Shown in pieces: positions 34,430 to 42,533 of a stretch of 57,702 nt of DNA (positions are counted from its first letter, which is position 1; each line of letters starts with the position of its first letter). The stretch comes from Candidatus Phaeomarinobacter ectocarpi. GTDB lineage: Bacteria; Pseudomonadota; Alphaproteobacteria; CGMCC-115125. The position numbers and the translations under genes were made by a program. Below the pieces are notes generated by a model, which had not been told where the DNA came from, did no database searches, and worked only from the letters and a program-made list of their open reading frames with translations. The DNA lies in the NCBI RefSeq assembly GCF_000689395.1, contig NZ_HG966617.1, positions 229,719-287,420 on the forward strand. The letters are read 5' to 3'.

Positions 34430-37018
34430 CTACGACGCGGCTGCTGTGCCCGTCTCTTCGGCTTCCGGTGCTGGTGCACTCAGGGGCTTGGCGTCTGTCG
34501 GCAGGTGACAGGTCACTCGCGTACCTTCGCGCGGCGCGCTTTCAAGGGATACCCAGCCACCATGCAGCTCGACAAAGCTGCGCACGAGCGTCAGGCCAAG
34601 ACCAGCACCGCGACGCTTTTCTGAGCTGCCACGGGCTTCAAACCGGTCAAACACGGTGGCCTGATGTTCAGGCTTGATGCCGTCGCCCGTGTCGCGCACC
34701 CACAGGCGTATCTCGCCTGCGTCACGTTCACCGCCCAGGGTGATCGTGTCGCCGGGATTTGTGAAGGAGATGGCGTTGGACAGGAGGTTGAACATGATCT
34801 GTTTCAGGCGCCGTGAGTCCGCCTGAATGCTGCCGAGATTTTGGGGATGTTCGATTTCCAGCACCCGCTTGCCCTGCTTGGCGCGCGGGCTGGCCATATC
34901 AAACACCTGGGTCATCACCTGATCCAGATTGACCGGGTCGACATCCAGCGTCATCGCGCCCGCCTCAATGGTGGCGAGGTCGATGATGTCATTCACGAGA
35001 TCAAGCAGCTCGCTGGCGGATTTGAGAACGCCGCCTGCATATTCGCTCTGCTTTTCGTTGAGGGGGCCAAAAAGCTCCGTGTTCAGAATTTCACCAAAGC
35101 CGATGATGTTGGTGAGCGGTGTACGCAATTGATACGACACATGGCTGATGAATTCAGACTTGAGCCGGTCCGCGGTTTCAAGCGCATCATTGCGATCCCG
35201 CAGCGCGCGTTCAATGCGCGACGCATCGGTCACGTCCACATAGGTCAGCAGCGTGTTGCCGTCAGGCAGCGGCACGGCGGCATAATCGATGACCGAGCCA
35301 TCAGGGCGCGACAGACGGCCGGTCTTGTTGCCGCGTTCGTCGCTCACCGCCGTGATGCGGCCTTTGATCTCGGCCCACTCGTCCGTGTTGCTGTAGAGCC
35401 CCTGACACCAGTCGATGATCTGATCGATGTGCGGTTCGCCGGAAAGCTGCTGCGGCTCCAGCTGCCAGATGCGCTGGTAAGCCGGATTGTGCAGTTTGAG
35501 CCGGCCATCAGAGCCAAACACCGCAACGCCCTCATAGAGCTTGTTGAGGGTTTCCATCTGCACGTGCTGCGCCGTGGTGAGGCTGGACTCAAGTTTGAGC
35601 TGATCGGTGACGTTTTCGTAGAGATACAAAAGCCCGCCAAACGGGTGCGGCTGACTGATGACACGCAGGGTGCGCCCGTCCGGCAGGTGCCACAGCTCGT
35701 CCGTTGGTTCGTTGCTTGTGTAAAGCGCCAGGCGCTGTTGTTTCCACGCGCGGAAATCCGTTTGCTCGGGCAGGCGGCGTGCCTCGCGCAGCATTTCCAG
35801 TACTTCGCTCTCGCTGGGCTCGGTATCCAGAAAACTCTCTTCAAGGCCCCACAGGGTCTGGAAGGCGCGGTTGTAAAAGCGCAGGCGGCGATCCGGGCCA
35901 AAGATGGCAACCGGGCTGGCCAGCCGGTTGAGCGTGTCGCGGTGGGCTTCAAGGTGACGCTGCAGATCCCCTTCGGCTTCCGACAGGGCGGAGATATCGA
36001 GGGCAAAGCCCGCGCTGCCGCCATCGCCCAGGGGAAGCTCGATGATGTCGAGCACTTGTCGTTCCCCATGCACCACGGCATTGGCGCGGTCCCGAAACTC
36101 GCTCTGTGCGGCAATCGCAGTGGTCGCGGATTTGAGAATGTCCGCGCCCAGAAGTTCGCGGCCTTCATCAATGGCCGTGTCCGCGTCCTTGGCCTCAACG
36201 GCTTTGGCGTAGGCGCCATTGACCCAGATGAGGGCCCCGTCCGCCGAGCGCCGCCATGCGGGGAAGGGCGCTGCGTCCGTTACCTGGCTCAGCAGCGTGC
36301 GTTCGCGGTCCGCCTTGCGGGCGGTTTCAACAAGGCGGGATTCTTCCTCGCGCTCGCCGGTGATGTCGCGCATCCACAGGACGGCCTGCGCGCCCGCGGG
36401 GCGGCCTTCGGCTTCATAGGTGCGCCCGTCGCGCATCTGCAGGCTGAGCGAGAACCGTGCCCCGCGTTCGCGCAGACGCGACACGCCGTTGCGCAGGGCT
36501 TCGGCGTCTTCCGGCTCAAGCCGCGACAGCACGAAATCAAAATCAACAGCGCCCGACGACGGATCTGCCAGACCGGCCGTGGAACCAACAACGCGTGGAC
36601 GGCCCCAGTTGCGCGAGCCCGTGGGTGTCACCATGCGTTCCGGTGACCAGATGAAAACCGCATCGGGCTCGGCAGACAAAATGCTCTCCGCACTGTCGAG
36701 CTTTGTCTCAAGTTCGGTCATGCGTTCAGCGCGGGCGGTGAGGTCGCGGCGGTTGCGTTTGAACGCCCGGCCCGCAGCCCACAGGGCACCAATGGCAATG
36801 ACGACGGCACCCCCAGCGACCGACGCCAGCAACGTCTCGATGGAGGCTGCTTCAAGCCCGTCAGCAAAGCCCTGCTGGGCGTGCAGTGTGGTGGGTGCTG
36901 TCAGGGCGCAGGCCAGAACGCAGGTATGGGCTGCCGCGCCTGTAAAGGGGCGGTTGTGCGCAAGTCCGCGTGGCGTTCTGCCGGCGTCTGTTGGTGAAGT
37001 GCGCATGGGCCCTGACAT
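34430..37018 (-). CDS. divL: DivL-like PAS-domain histidine-kinase homologue (Tyr in H-box)
   Basis: A protein of about 862 aa. The N terminus has a hydrophobic stretch (about residues 27-48), then a membrane helix (60-83). Several PAS-type domains follow (about 125-600; two clear ones near 380 and 500), then a kinase core. The H-box reads HVSYQLRTPL, so Tyr629 occupies the position of the phospho-accepting His. The N-box LLSNAISF, G1 DTGDGI and G2 GAGLGLTL are retained. In Caulobacter DivL has the same Tyr and controls CckA-CtrA signalling at the cell pole. The neighbouring tsaE and ahcY fit alphaproteobacterial order as I recall it. The start is uncertain (37081, 37018 or 37006). Confidence 0.87.
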   Translation of the reverse strand: MSGPMRTSPTDAGRTPRGLAHNRPFTGAAAHTCVLACALTAPTTLHAQQGFADGLEAASIETLLASVAGGAVVIAIGALWAAGRAFKRNRRDLTARAERMTELETKLDSAESILSAEPDAVFIWSPERMVTPTGSRNWGRPRVVGSTAGLADPSSGAVDFDFVLSRLEPEDAEALRNGVSRLRERGARFSLSLQMRDGRTYEAEGRPAGAQAVLWMRDITGEREEESRLVETARKADRERTLLSQVTDAAPFPAWRRSADGALIWVNGAYAKAVEAKDADTAIDEGRELLGADILKSATTAIAAQSEFRDRANAVVHGERQVLDIIELPLGDGGSAGFALDISALSEAEGDLQRHLEAHRDTLNRLASPVAIFGPDRRLRFYNRAFQTLWGLEESFLDTEPSESEVLEMLREARRLPEQTDFRAWKQQRLALYTSNEPTDELWHLPDGRTLRVISQPHPFGGLLYLYENVTDQLKLESSLTTAQHVQMETLNKLYEGVAVFGSDGRLKLHNPAYQRIWQLEPQQLSGEPHIDQIIDWCQGLYSNTDEWAEIKGRITAVSDERGNKTGRLSRPDGSVIDYAAVPLPDGNTLLTYVDVTDASRIERALRDRNDALETADRLKSEFISHVSYQLRTPLTNIIGFGEILNTELFGPLNEKQSEYAGGVLKSASELLDLVNDIIDLATIEAGAMTLDVDPVNLDQVMTQVFDMASPRAKQGKRVLEIEHPQNLGSIQADSRRLKQIMFNLLSNAISFTNPGDTITLGGERDAGEIRLWVRDTGDGIKPEHQATVFDRFEARGSSEKRRGAGLGLTLVRSFVELHGGWVSLESAPREGTRVTCHLPTDAKPLSAPAPEAEETGTAAAS

Positions 37019-37103
37019 TGATTCGTCTTGTTCCTGCCTAGAAAACCCGCATACGCGGCGCCATGCAACCATTCCAAGCATTCAGGCCTTGAAAAGCGGG
37101 CAA

Positions 37104-37142
37104 CAAAAAACGGGGTGTCCCGAAAAGGACACCCCGTTTGAA
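37104..37142 (-). terminator. intrinsic terminator of ahcY
   Basis: A perfect 10-bp stem (CGGGGTGTCC with GGACACCCCG) closes a 6-nt loop. On the minus strand it is followed by TTTTTTG. It separates ahcY from divL. Confidence 0.88.
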
Positions 37143-37169
37143 GTTTGTTGGTCGTGTAAGCCGGATCGC

Positions 37170-38567
37170 TTAGTAGCGGTAATGTTCCGGCTTGAAGGGA
37201 CCCTGCTGCGGCACGCCGATGTAGTCGGCCTGCATGTCAGAGAGTTCCGTCAGCTGCACACCAAGCTTTTCAAGGTGCAGACGGGCAACCTTTTCATCGA
37301 GGTGCTTGGGCAGCACATAGACCTTGTTGTCGTACTCGTCACCCTTGGTGAAGAGTTCGATCTGCGCCAGCACCTGGTTGGTGAAGGACGCAGACATCAC
37401 GAAGGACGGGTGACCCGTTGCGTTGCCGAGGTTAAGCAGGCGGCCCTGCGACAGCAGGATCATCCGCTTGCCGTCGGGGAACTCGATCATGTCAACCTGT
37501 GGCTTCACTTCGGTCCACTTATGGTTCTTGAGCTCAGCAACCTGAATCTCGTTATCGAAGTGACCGATATTGCCAACGATCGCCATGTCCTTGAGGGCGC
37601 GCATGTGATCGATGGTGACCACATCCTTGTTGCCCGTCGTGGTGATGACGATGTCAGCCGTTGGTGCCGCATCTTCAAGTGTCACGACTTCAAAGCCGTC
37701 CATGGCAGCCTGCAACGCGCAGATCGGGTCAACTTCTGTGACCTTCACGCGGGCGCCGGCACCCTGCAGGGACGCCGCAGAGCCTTTGCCCACATCGCCA
37801 TAGCCGCACACGACGGCGGTCTTGCCGGCCATCATCACGTCCGTGCCGCGACGAATGCCGTCCACCAGCGATTCCTTACAGCCATACTTGTTGTCGAACT
37901 TCGACTTGGTGACCGAGTCGTTCACGTTGATGGCCGGGAACGGCAGGTGACCCTTTTCCATCAGCTGATAGAGGCGGTTCACACCGGTGGTTGTTTCTTC
38001 AGAAACACCCTGAATGGCATGGCGCTGCTTCACGAAGAAGCCCGGCGTTGCCGCCATGCGCTTCTTGATCTGCGCGAAGAGATATTCTTCTTCTTCAGAT
38101 GTCGGGTTGGAGAGGATGTCCTCACCTTCCTCAGCACGGGCACCCAGCAGGATGTACATGGTGGCGTCGCCGCCATCGTCGAGGATCATGTTGGTGGGCT
38201 CACCGTCGGGCCACTGGAAGATGGCGTCGGTGTAAGTCCAGTATTCTTCGAGGCTCTCACCCTTGACCGCAAAAACCGGCGTGCCGGATTTGGCAATGGC
38301 CGCAGCCGCGTGGTCCTGGGTCGAGAAGATGTTGCAAGATGCCCAGCGCACTTTTGCGCCCAGGGCTTCCAGCGTGCGGATCAGAACCGCGGTCTGGATG
38401 GTCATGTGCAGCGAACCGGTGATACGCGCGCCTGTCAGCGGCTTGCTGTCACCAAATTCTTCAACGCAGGACATAAGGCCCGGCATTTCCGTTTCTGCAA
38501 TTTCAATTTCCTTGTAGCCGAAATCCGCAAGGGAGATATCGGCAACGACGTAATCCTGCTCGCTCAT
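37170..38567 (-). CDS. ahcY: adenosylhomocysteinase
   Basis: A 465-aa NAD-dependent enzyme that splits S-adenosylhomocysteine into adenosine and homocysteine, removing the inhibitor of methyltransferases. The NAD-binding [10 protein letters not shown] lies near residue 252. The substrate-site motifs [14 protein letters not shown] and [14 protein letters not shown] are intact, and the C-terminal PEHYRY is diagnostic. Length matches the bacterial form with its extra insertion. An AT-rich inverted repeat about 120-140 bp upstream is a candidate control site. Confidence 0.97.
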   Translation of the reverse strand: MSEQDYVVADISLADFGYKEIEIAETEMPGLMSCVEEFGDSKPLTGARITGSLHMTIQTAVLIRTLEALGAKVRWASCNIFSTQDHAAAAIAKSGTPVFAVKGESLEEYWTYTDAIFQWPDGEPTNMILDDGGDATMYILLGARAEEGEDILSNPTSEEEEYLFAQIKKRMAATPGFFVKQRHAIQGVSEETTTGVNRLYQLMEKGHLPFPAINVNDSVTKSKFDNKYGCKESLVDGIRRGTDVMMAGKTAVVCGYGDVGKGSAASLQGAGARVKVTEVDPICALQAAMDGFEVVTLEDAAPTADIVITTTGNKDVVTIDHMRALKDMAIVGNIGHFDNEIQVAELKNHKWTEVKPQVDMIEFPDGKRMILLSQGRLLNLGNATGHPSFVMSASFTNQVLAQIELFTKGDEYDNKVYVLPKHLDEKVARLHLEKLGVQLTELSDMQADYIGVPQQGPFKPEHYRY

Positions 38568-38875
38568 AAGCGCTCACTCCGTAGAAATGGGCACCTTATG
38601 GGGACGCCCGCACACAAAACCCCCGGGCGAGGGCCCAGGGCAGTTAGCGGGGTTCTATCAGTCTGCGCCGATGACAACAAGGGGGATATAAAGACATGTT
38701 TATATCTATGGGTTGGAAAGTGGGTTTTGCGTGCCGGATCCGCGAAAAACCGCTGTTTCAACCAATCACACCCAAATAATTCGCGGTCGAACCTGTCTTA
38801 ACTGGGAATTATCCCCTTGCGGGTAATTTTACTTGTTTCCCGCACGTGCTGCCGGGACATTTTGAAGGAAAATTG
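38568..38875. other. divergent intergenic region between ahcY and the diguanylate cyclase
   Basis: This 308-bp gap carries the promoters of two divergent genes. It holds an AT-rich inverted repeat and no gene I can support. I see no SAH-riboswitch consensus on the ahcY side. Confidence 0.6.
38685..38706. promoter_or_regulatory. AT-rich inverted repeat upstream of ahcY
   Basis: GATATAAA and TTTATATC are perfect 8-bp arms around GACATG. It stands out in GC-rich surroundings, 118 bp before ahcY. It resembles operator-type sites of methionine-cycle regulators, but I cannot verify a match. Confidence 0.4.
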
Positions 38876-41134
38876 GTGCGTAAGCCCGGGTCACTTGTCG
38901 GAATTATTCAGCGTCATTTTGTGAGGATGTCGGCGCTGGCAGTCCTGCTTTGCTGTGGCCTGATCTTCATCGGCTATGTGCTTGCCGACACCAAGGAAGA
39001 GTGGTCCGCTGCTGTTGAACTGCGTGATCCAAGGCCGCTCGCGGTCAGTCGTCTGCGTCATCAGCTTGGCTATGGCGGGCTCGTCCATCACTACCTCAAT
39101 TCCATTCTGCGGCCTGAGAATGCCCTCGCAGAAACTACCACCTTTGATCTGGGCGCGGTGCGGGGCGCCATGCTCGACTTTCAGTCACTGGACGTCAGCC
39201 CGCTTGAACGCACCGCCCTCACGATCATCAACGATGAACTCGACCAGGTGCATGTCGCTCTTGAGCAAATGAAGAACGGCGAGTTTGCCGACCTGTCGCC
39301 GTCCGATGCGTATGCGAGTTTCGACGTGGATCTGGATCGTATGGCCAACGCGGTCAGCACACTCGCTACAGTGACCTTTGGCGAATTTGGTGAGACCCCG
39401 CCGCACCATCAGTTGCTGTCAGAATTTGAAGCCGCAATAGGGCTGGATGGCATTGTCCACCACCTCAAGGTGTTCCTGCTAACTGCAGATCCGAAACGTG
39501 CCGAGCGCACCTATGACGCGACGGCCCGCGCACAGGCGTTGCTTGAGCAGCTCAAGCTCCGCGCCGCGTCAAATGCAGAACGCGAAGCCGTGCGCGTCAT
39601 CAACCAGACTGTGTTGCAATACATAGCCGGCATTGATCTGGCGGTTGAGATGATGAGCCAGGGCAGGACGCCGCAGGAAATTGACGCTGCCATTCGTGTC
39701 GACGACATGCCAGCGATTAGTGGCTACGCCACGCTCGTGAGTTTTGAAATGGCGCGCATGGAACGCGGAACAGAGGCGGTAGGTCGCGGCATTCTGATTG
39801 CACAGATCACCGCGCTGCTGATATTCGCCCTTTTTGTCGTGCCCTTTGTGTTGCTGTTTGTCCGCATCACGCTGGGCCTCATTCAGGTGGTGCCGCAATG
39901 GGCTGAGGCTCTGACGACGGTGGCCGATGGGCTGGCGAAGGAGCAGTTTGAAAAGAACCAGGATTACTCTGGCCTGCCGGCGGAACTGGCGGCGCTTGAA
40001 GAGCCCTTTGCGGCCATCAGGCGCACCTTGTGGTTCCGCAAGGAACAAGCGCTTGAGGGCGAGGCTCAGGTCGATACCATGGCTGCTGAGAACGAGCAGA
40101 TGGCAACCAAGATCGCCGCCGTGAATGATGATTTGCGTATGGCCACACGGCGCGCTGAGAAAGCGGCAAAGGAAGCCGCCAAGGCCAGTGAAGACGTGAA
40201 CATGATGGGCGGCGTTATCGAGGCAATGTCACACGGCGTGCTCGCCACCCGCGGCTTCGACGGTATTCTGTTCTGGAACCTGCGCTTGAGTGAACTACTC
40301 GGCATTCCGTCTGGCTGGTTTTCCCGCGATCGTTCTCTCCACGAATTGCTGCTGTATCTCGCCACCCGTGGTGACTTCGGCTCCGGCGACCCCACGGAAA
40401 CCGTCCAGAATGTCATCAGTTTCATGGGCGAAAAACTGACCGAAGGCGTCTTGCGTCATGACCTGTCCATCAAGGGCAATGACGAGTGCGTTCTGGCTTT
40501 GGAAATCGTACGTCGTGGCGACGGGACCATCGTATTCTCCGCCACCGACATTACAGCCCGGCACGAACTGGCCGTTGCCATGGAACAGCAGGCCATCTCA
40601 GACCCGCTGACAGGATTGGCCAATCGCACCGCGCTGAACGACTTCACGTCATCGATGCTGAAGCACGCAAAGCGCTCCGGTGAGAAGGCGGCGATCCTCG
40701 CTCTGGATCTCGATGGGTTCAAACCCATCAACGATCACTATGGCCACGGTGCGGGCGACGAAGTGCTTGTTGAACTGGCCGATCGTCTGCGCGAGGAGGT
40801 TCGCGAAACAGATTTCGTCGCGCGCACAGGTGGCGACGAGTTCATTCTGGTGCTGTTGCATCTCGATGATGGGATGGGAGCAGCACGCTTTGCCAATCGT
40901 CTGCTGCGCGCGATCGAAGTACCTGTTCGCCTGTCATCTGGTGAAGATGTCAGCGTGTCCGGCAGCATCGGCATCTCTGTCTTCCCGGACCACACGGAAG
41001 ACCTGACATTGCTGTATCGCAAAGCCGACGAAGCGCTCTACGGCGCGAAAGCCGCTGGACGCAACTGCGTCATGACATATGACGAGATCGCTGCTGAGGC
41101 AGAAGAACCGGCCGACGTCGCCAAGAGCGCCTAA
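38876..41134 (+). CDS. membrane-bound PAS-GGDEF diguanylate cyclase
   Basis: A 752-aa protein that should make cyclic di-GMP. Membrane helices at about residues 18-37 and 306-332 enclose a periplasmic region of some 270 aa. That region contains two copies of a sensor module (about 58-165 and 183-300), each starting with a GxxGxVHH motif. A HAMP-like/coiled-coil stretch (about 390-440) leads to a PAS-like domain (445-565) and the GGDEF domain. The active site is intact (RTGGDEF) and the inhibitory RxxD (RETD) lies five residues before it, so product feedback is expected. The GTG at 38876 is chosen because AAGGA lies 6 bp upstream. Confidence 0.92.
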   Translation: MRKPGSLVGIIQRHFVRMSALAVLLCCGLIFIGYVLADTKEEWSAAVELRDPRPLAVSRLRHQLGYGGLVHHYLNSILRPENALAETTTFDLGAVRGAMLDFQSLDVSPLERTALTIINDELDQVHVALEQMKNGEFADLSPSDAYASFDVDLDRMANAVSTLATVTFGEFGETPPHHQLLSEFEAAIGLDGIVHHLKVFLLTADPKRAERTYDATARAQALLEQLKLRAASNAEREAVRVINQTVLQYIAGIDLAVEMMSQGRTPQEIDAAIRVDDMPAISGYATLVSFEMARMERGTEAVGRGILIAQITALLIFALFVVPFVLLFVRITLGLIQVVPQWAEALTTVADGLAKEQFEKNQDYSGLPAELAALEEPFAAIRRTLWFRKEQALEGEAQVDTMAAENEQMATKIAAVNDDLRMATRRAEKAAKEAAKASEDVNMMGGVIEAMSHGVLATRGFDGILFWNLRLSELLGIPSGWFSRDRSLHELLLYLATRGDFGSGDPTETVQNVISFMGEKLTEGVLRHDLSIKGNDECVLALEIVRRGDGTIVFSATDITARHELAVAMEQQAISDPLTGLANRTALNDFTSSMLKHAKRSGEKAAILALDLDGFKPINDHYGHGAGDEVLVELADRLREEVRETDFVARTGGDEFILVLLHLDDGMGAARFANRLLRAIEVPVRLSSGEDVSVSGSIGISVFPDHTEDLTLLYRKADEALYGAKAAGRNCVMTYDEIAAEAEEPADVAKSA

Positions 41135-41137
41135 GCG

Positions 41138-41449
41138 TCATTCTTCGCCAAAATTATCTGTCACCAGTTTGCTGAGTGCTTCCATGGCAGCTTCTGCCTG
41201 AGGGCCCGAGGCCTGCACCTTGATGCCGCAGCCTTTCGAGGCGGCCAGCATCATCAATCCCATGATGGATGTGCCGGCAACCGTCTGCCCGTCGCGGGAT
41301 ACGCGGATGTCCGCATCAAAGGATTCTGCCAGATTCACAAATCGCGCCGATGCGCGGGCATGGAGCCCACGGGCATTGGTGATTGTGAGGTCACGGGACA
41401 AGTCGTCCCCCTGGGGCGTGTCGCCCTGCTTATCTTCCGGCGCACTCAT
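41138..41449 (-). CDS. HPr phosphocarrier protein
   Basis: A 103-aa phosphocarrier with an 18-residue N-terminal extension. The active His30 is in ARGLHARAS, and the regulatory Ser61 is in GTSIMGLMML, the site that HprK phosphorylates. It ends 3 bp from the convergent diguanylate cyclase gene. With the EIIA and HprK genes upstream it forms the regulatory (not sugar-transporting) PTS branch typical of alphaproteobacteria. Confidence 0.95.
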   Translation of the reverse strand: MSAPEDKQGDTPQGDDLSRDLTITNARGLHARASARFVNLAESFDADIRVSRDGQTVAGTSIMGLMMLAASKGCGIKVQASGPQAEAAMEALSKLVTDNFGEE

Positions 41450-41497
41450 TGCCCGTGTTTCATCCCTGACCGCCCGACTATCGAGGCAGTCTTATTG

Positions 41498-41902
41498 TTA
41501 TTTGTCGTTCGCCAGAAGTTCGCTGGCGATGTTGATGTATTTCCGGCCGGATTCCTGCGCCATGGCCGCGGCTTCGGCAAGGGGGGTATCCACTCTCACG
41601 CTCGCAAGCTTGATCAGCATTGGCAGGTTGATGCCCGCAAGCACTTCCACGTTAGCCTGCTCCATGACGGAGATTGCGAGGTTCGATGGCGTGCCGCCGA
41701 ACATGTCCGTCAGCAGAATGACGCCATCGCCGGTTTCCACAGCGCTGACGGCGGAGATGATCTCCTTGCGGCGCTCCTCCATGTCGTCATCCGCTCCAAT
41801 GCAGATGGCGCGGGTATTCGATTGGGGACCCACCACATGCTCCATAGCGGCAGCAAACTCTGTGGCCAGATGTCCGTGGGTAACAAGTACAAGACCGATC
41901 AT
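41498..41902 (-). CDS. PTS EIIA component, mannose (EIIA-Man) type
   Basis: A 134-aa EIIA with active His9 in VLVTHGHLA. The later segment LLTDMFGGTPSNLA (about residues 68-81) is typical of the fructose/mannose class. No EIIB or EIIC membrane components are nearby, so it probably serves in regulation by phosphate flow from HPr. It is 48 bp upstream of HPr on the same strand. Confidence 0.94.
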   Translation of the reverse strand: MIGLVLVTHGHLATEFAAAMEHVVGPQSNTRAICIGADDDMEERRKEIISAVSAVETGDGVILLTDMFGGTPSNLAISVMEQANVEVLAGINLPMLIKLASVRVDTPLAEAAAMAQESGRKYINIASELLANDK

Positions 41903-42065
41903 GTGTCTTTAGTGATCCGTATACGGTGGAATTGAAGCCGTGCCTTGATCCCAAGGAGCGGCGCTGACGTCCAATGCTTGAGCGTCAAGGATGATCTCAA
42001 CGCCTTCCGGGGCGATTTGGCAAGAAGATTTGGCGGCATTTGTGCGTAAAGGGTGTTTGGCTGTC
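41903..42065. other. gap between hprK and EIIA where rapZ is often found
   Basis: In many alphaproteobacteria an RNase-adapter (RapZ) gene of about 850 bp separates hprK from EIIA. Only 163 bp lie here, with no RapZ-like segment in any frame that I can see. Confidence 0.55.
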
Positions 42066-42533
42066 TTAGCTGACACGGCCATCGTCACCGGGAAAGTGCC
42101 CCTGGCCGATGGTTTCCAGCGCCAGCGCGAGTTTGTGCGGGGCTGAAACCTCGAACGCTGCCAAGGGGATAACCGGCAAATCGACGCCATTCACTCTCTC
42201 GAAACGCGGCTCCGCAATACGTGGGAGGGCTTGGCCCGGCGTCATATCCACAATCAGGGCAACCGGAAAAAGTCTGGCACCCGCTGGCACCGCACGACTG
42301 ACAAGGCCCAGACCCCGGACCTCAAGAAGCCCCTTGAGGACAGTGGGAGCTGAGGCGTAAACCTGCGTTCCCTCGCCTGACAGGATCACCTGATCATCGG
42401 CAATCAGCCATGCATCCGAGTAGGTCTCCAGAAAACGGAAGGCGAGGTCGGACTTGCCCGACCCTGAAGGGCCGCGCAGCAAGGCGGCACGTCCGCGACG
42501 AGCAACGCAGGTGGCGTGATGCGTATCCGTCAT
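42066..42533 (-). CDS. hprK: HPr kinase/phosphorylase, short form
   Basis: A 155-aa protein that corresponds to the catalytic half of HprK, which phosphorylates HPr on serine. The P-loop GPSGSGKSD is at about residues 21-29 and the signature LLEVRGLGL follows at about 68-76. The longer Firmicutes enzyme has an N-terminal domain that is absent here, as in other alphaproteobacteria. It overlaps the end of chvG by 4 bp, so the sensor and HprK are translationally linked. Confidence 0.93.
   Translation of the reverse strand: MTDTHHATCVARRGRAALLRGPSGSGKSDLAFRFLETYSDAWLIADDQVILSGEGTQVYASAPTVLKGLLEVRGLGLVSRAVPAGARLFPVALIVDMTPGQALPRIAEPRFERVNGVDLPVIPLAAFEVSAPHKLALALETIGQGHFPGDDGRVS

Noticed and set aside
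34841-36646. 601-codon open frame opposite divL
   Set aside because: Antisense shadow of the PAS/kinase coding region; translated composition is low-complexity and unlike real proteins.
38568-38720. SAH or SAM riboswitch upstream of ahcY
   Set aside because: Known riboswitch core sequences were not visible in the leader; only an AT-rich dyad was found.
36420-38801. 793-codon open frame opposite divL and ahcY
   Set aside because: It lies antisense to two conserved genes with intact motifs, has no family resemblance and no ribosome site. Long antisense frames are expected in GC-rich codon-biased DNA.
41909-42190. 93-codon frame between hprK and EIIA as a RapZ remnant
   Set aside because: Its first half only overlaps the 3' part of hprK out of frame, and the rest shows no RapZ motif.
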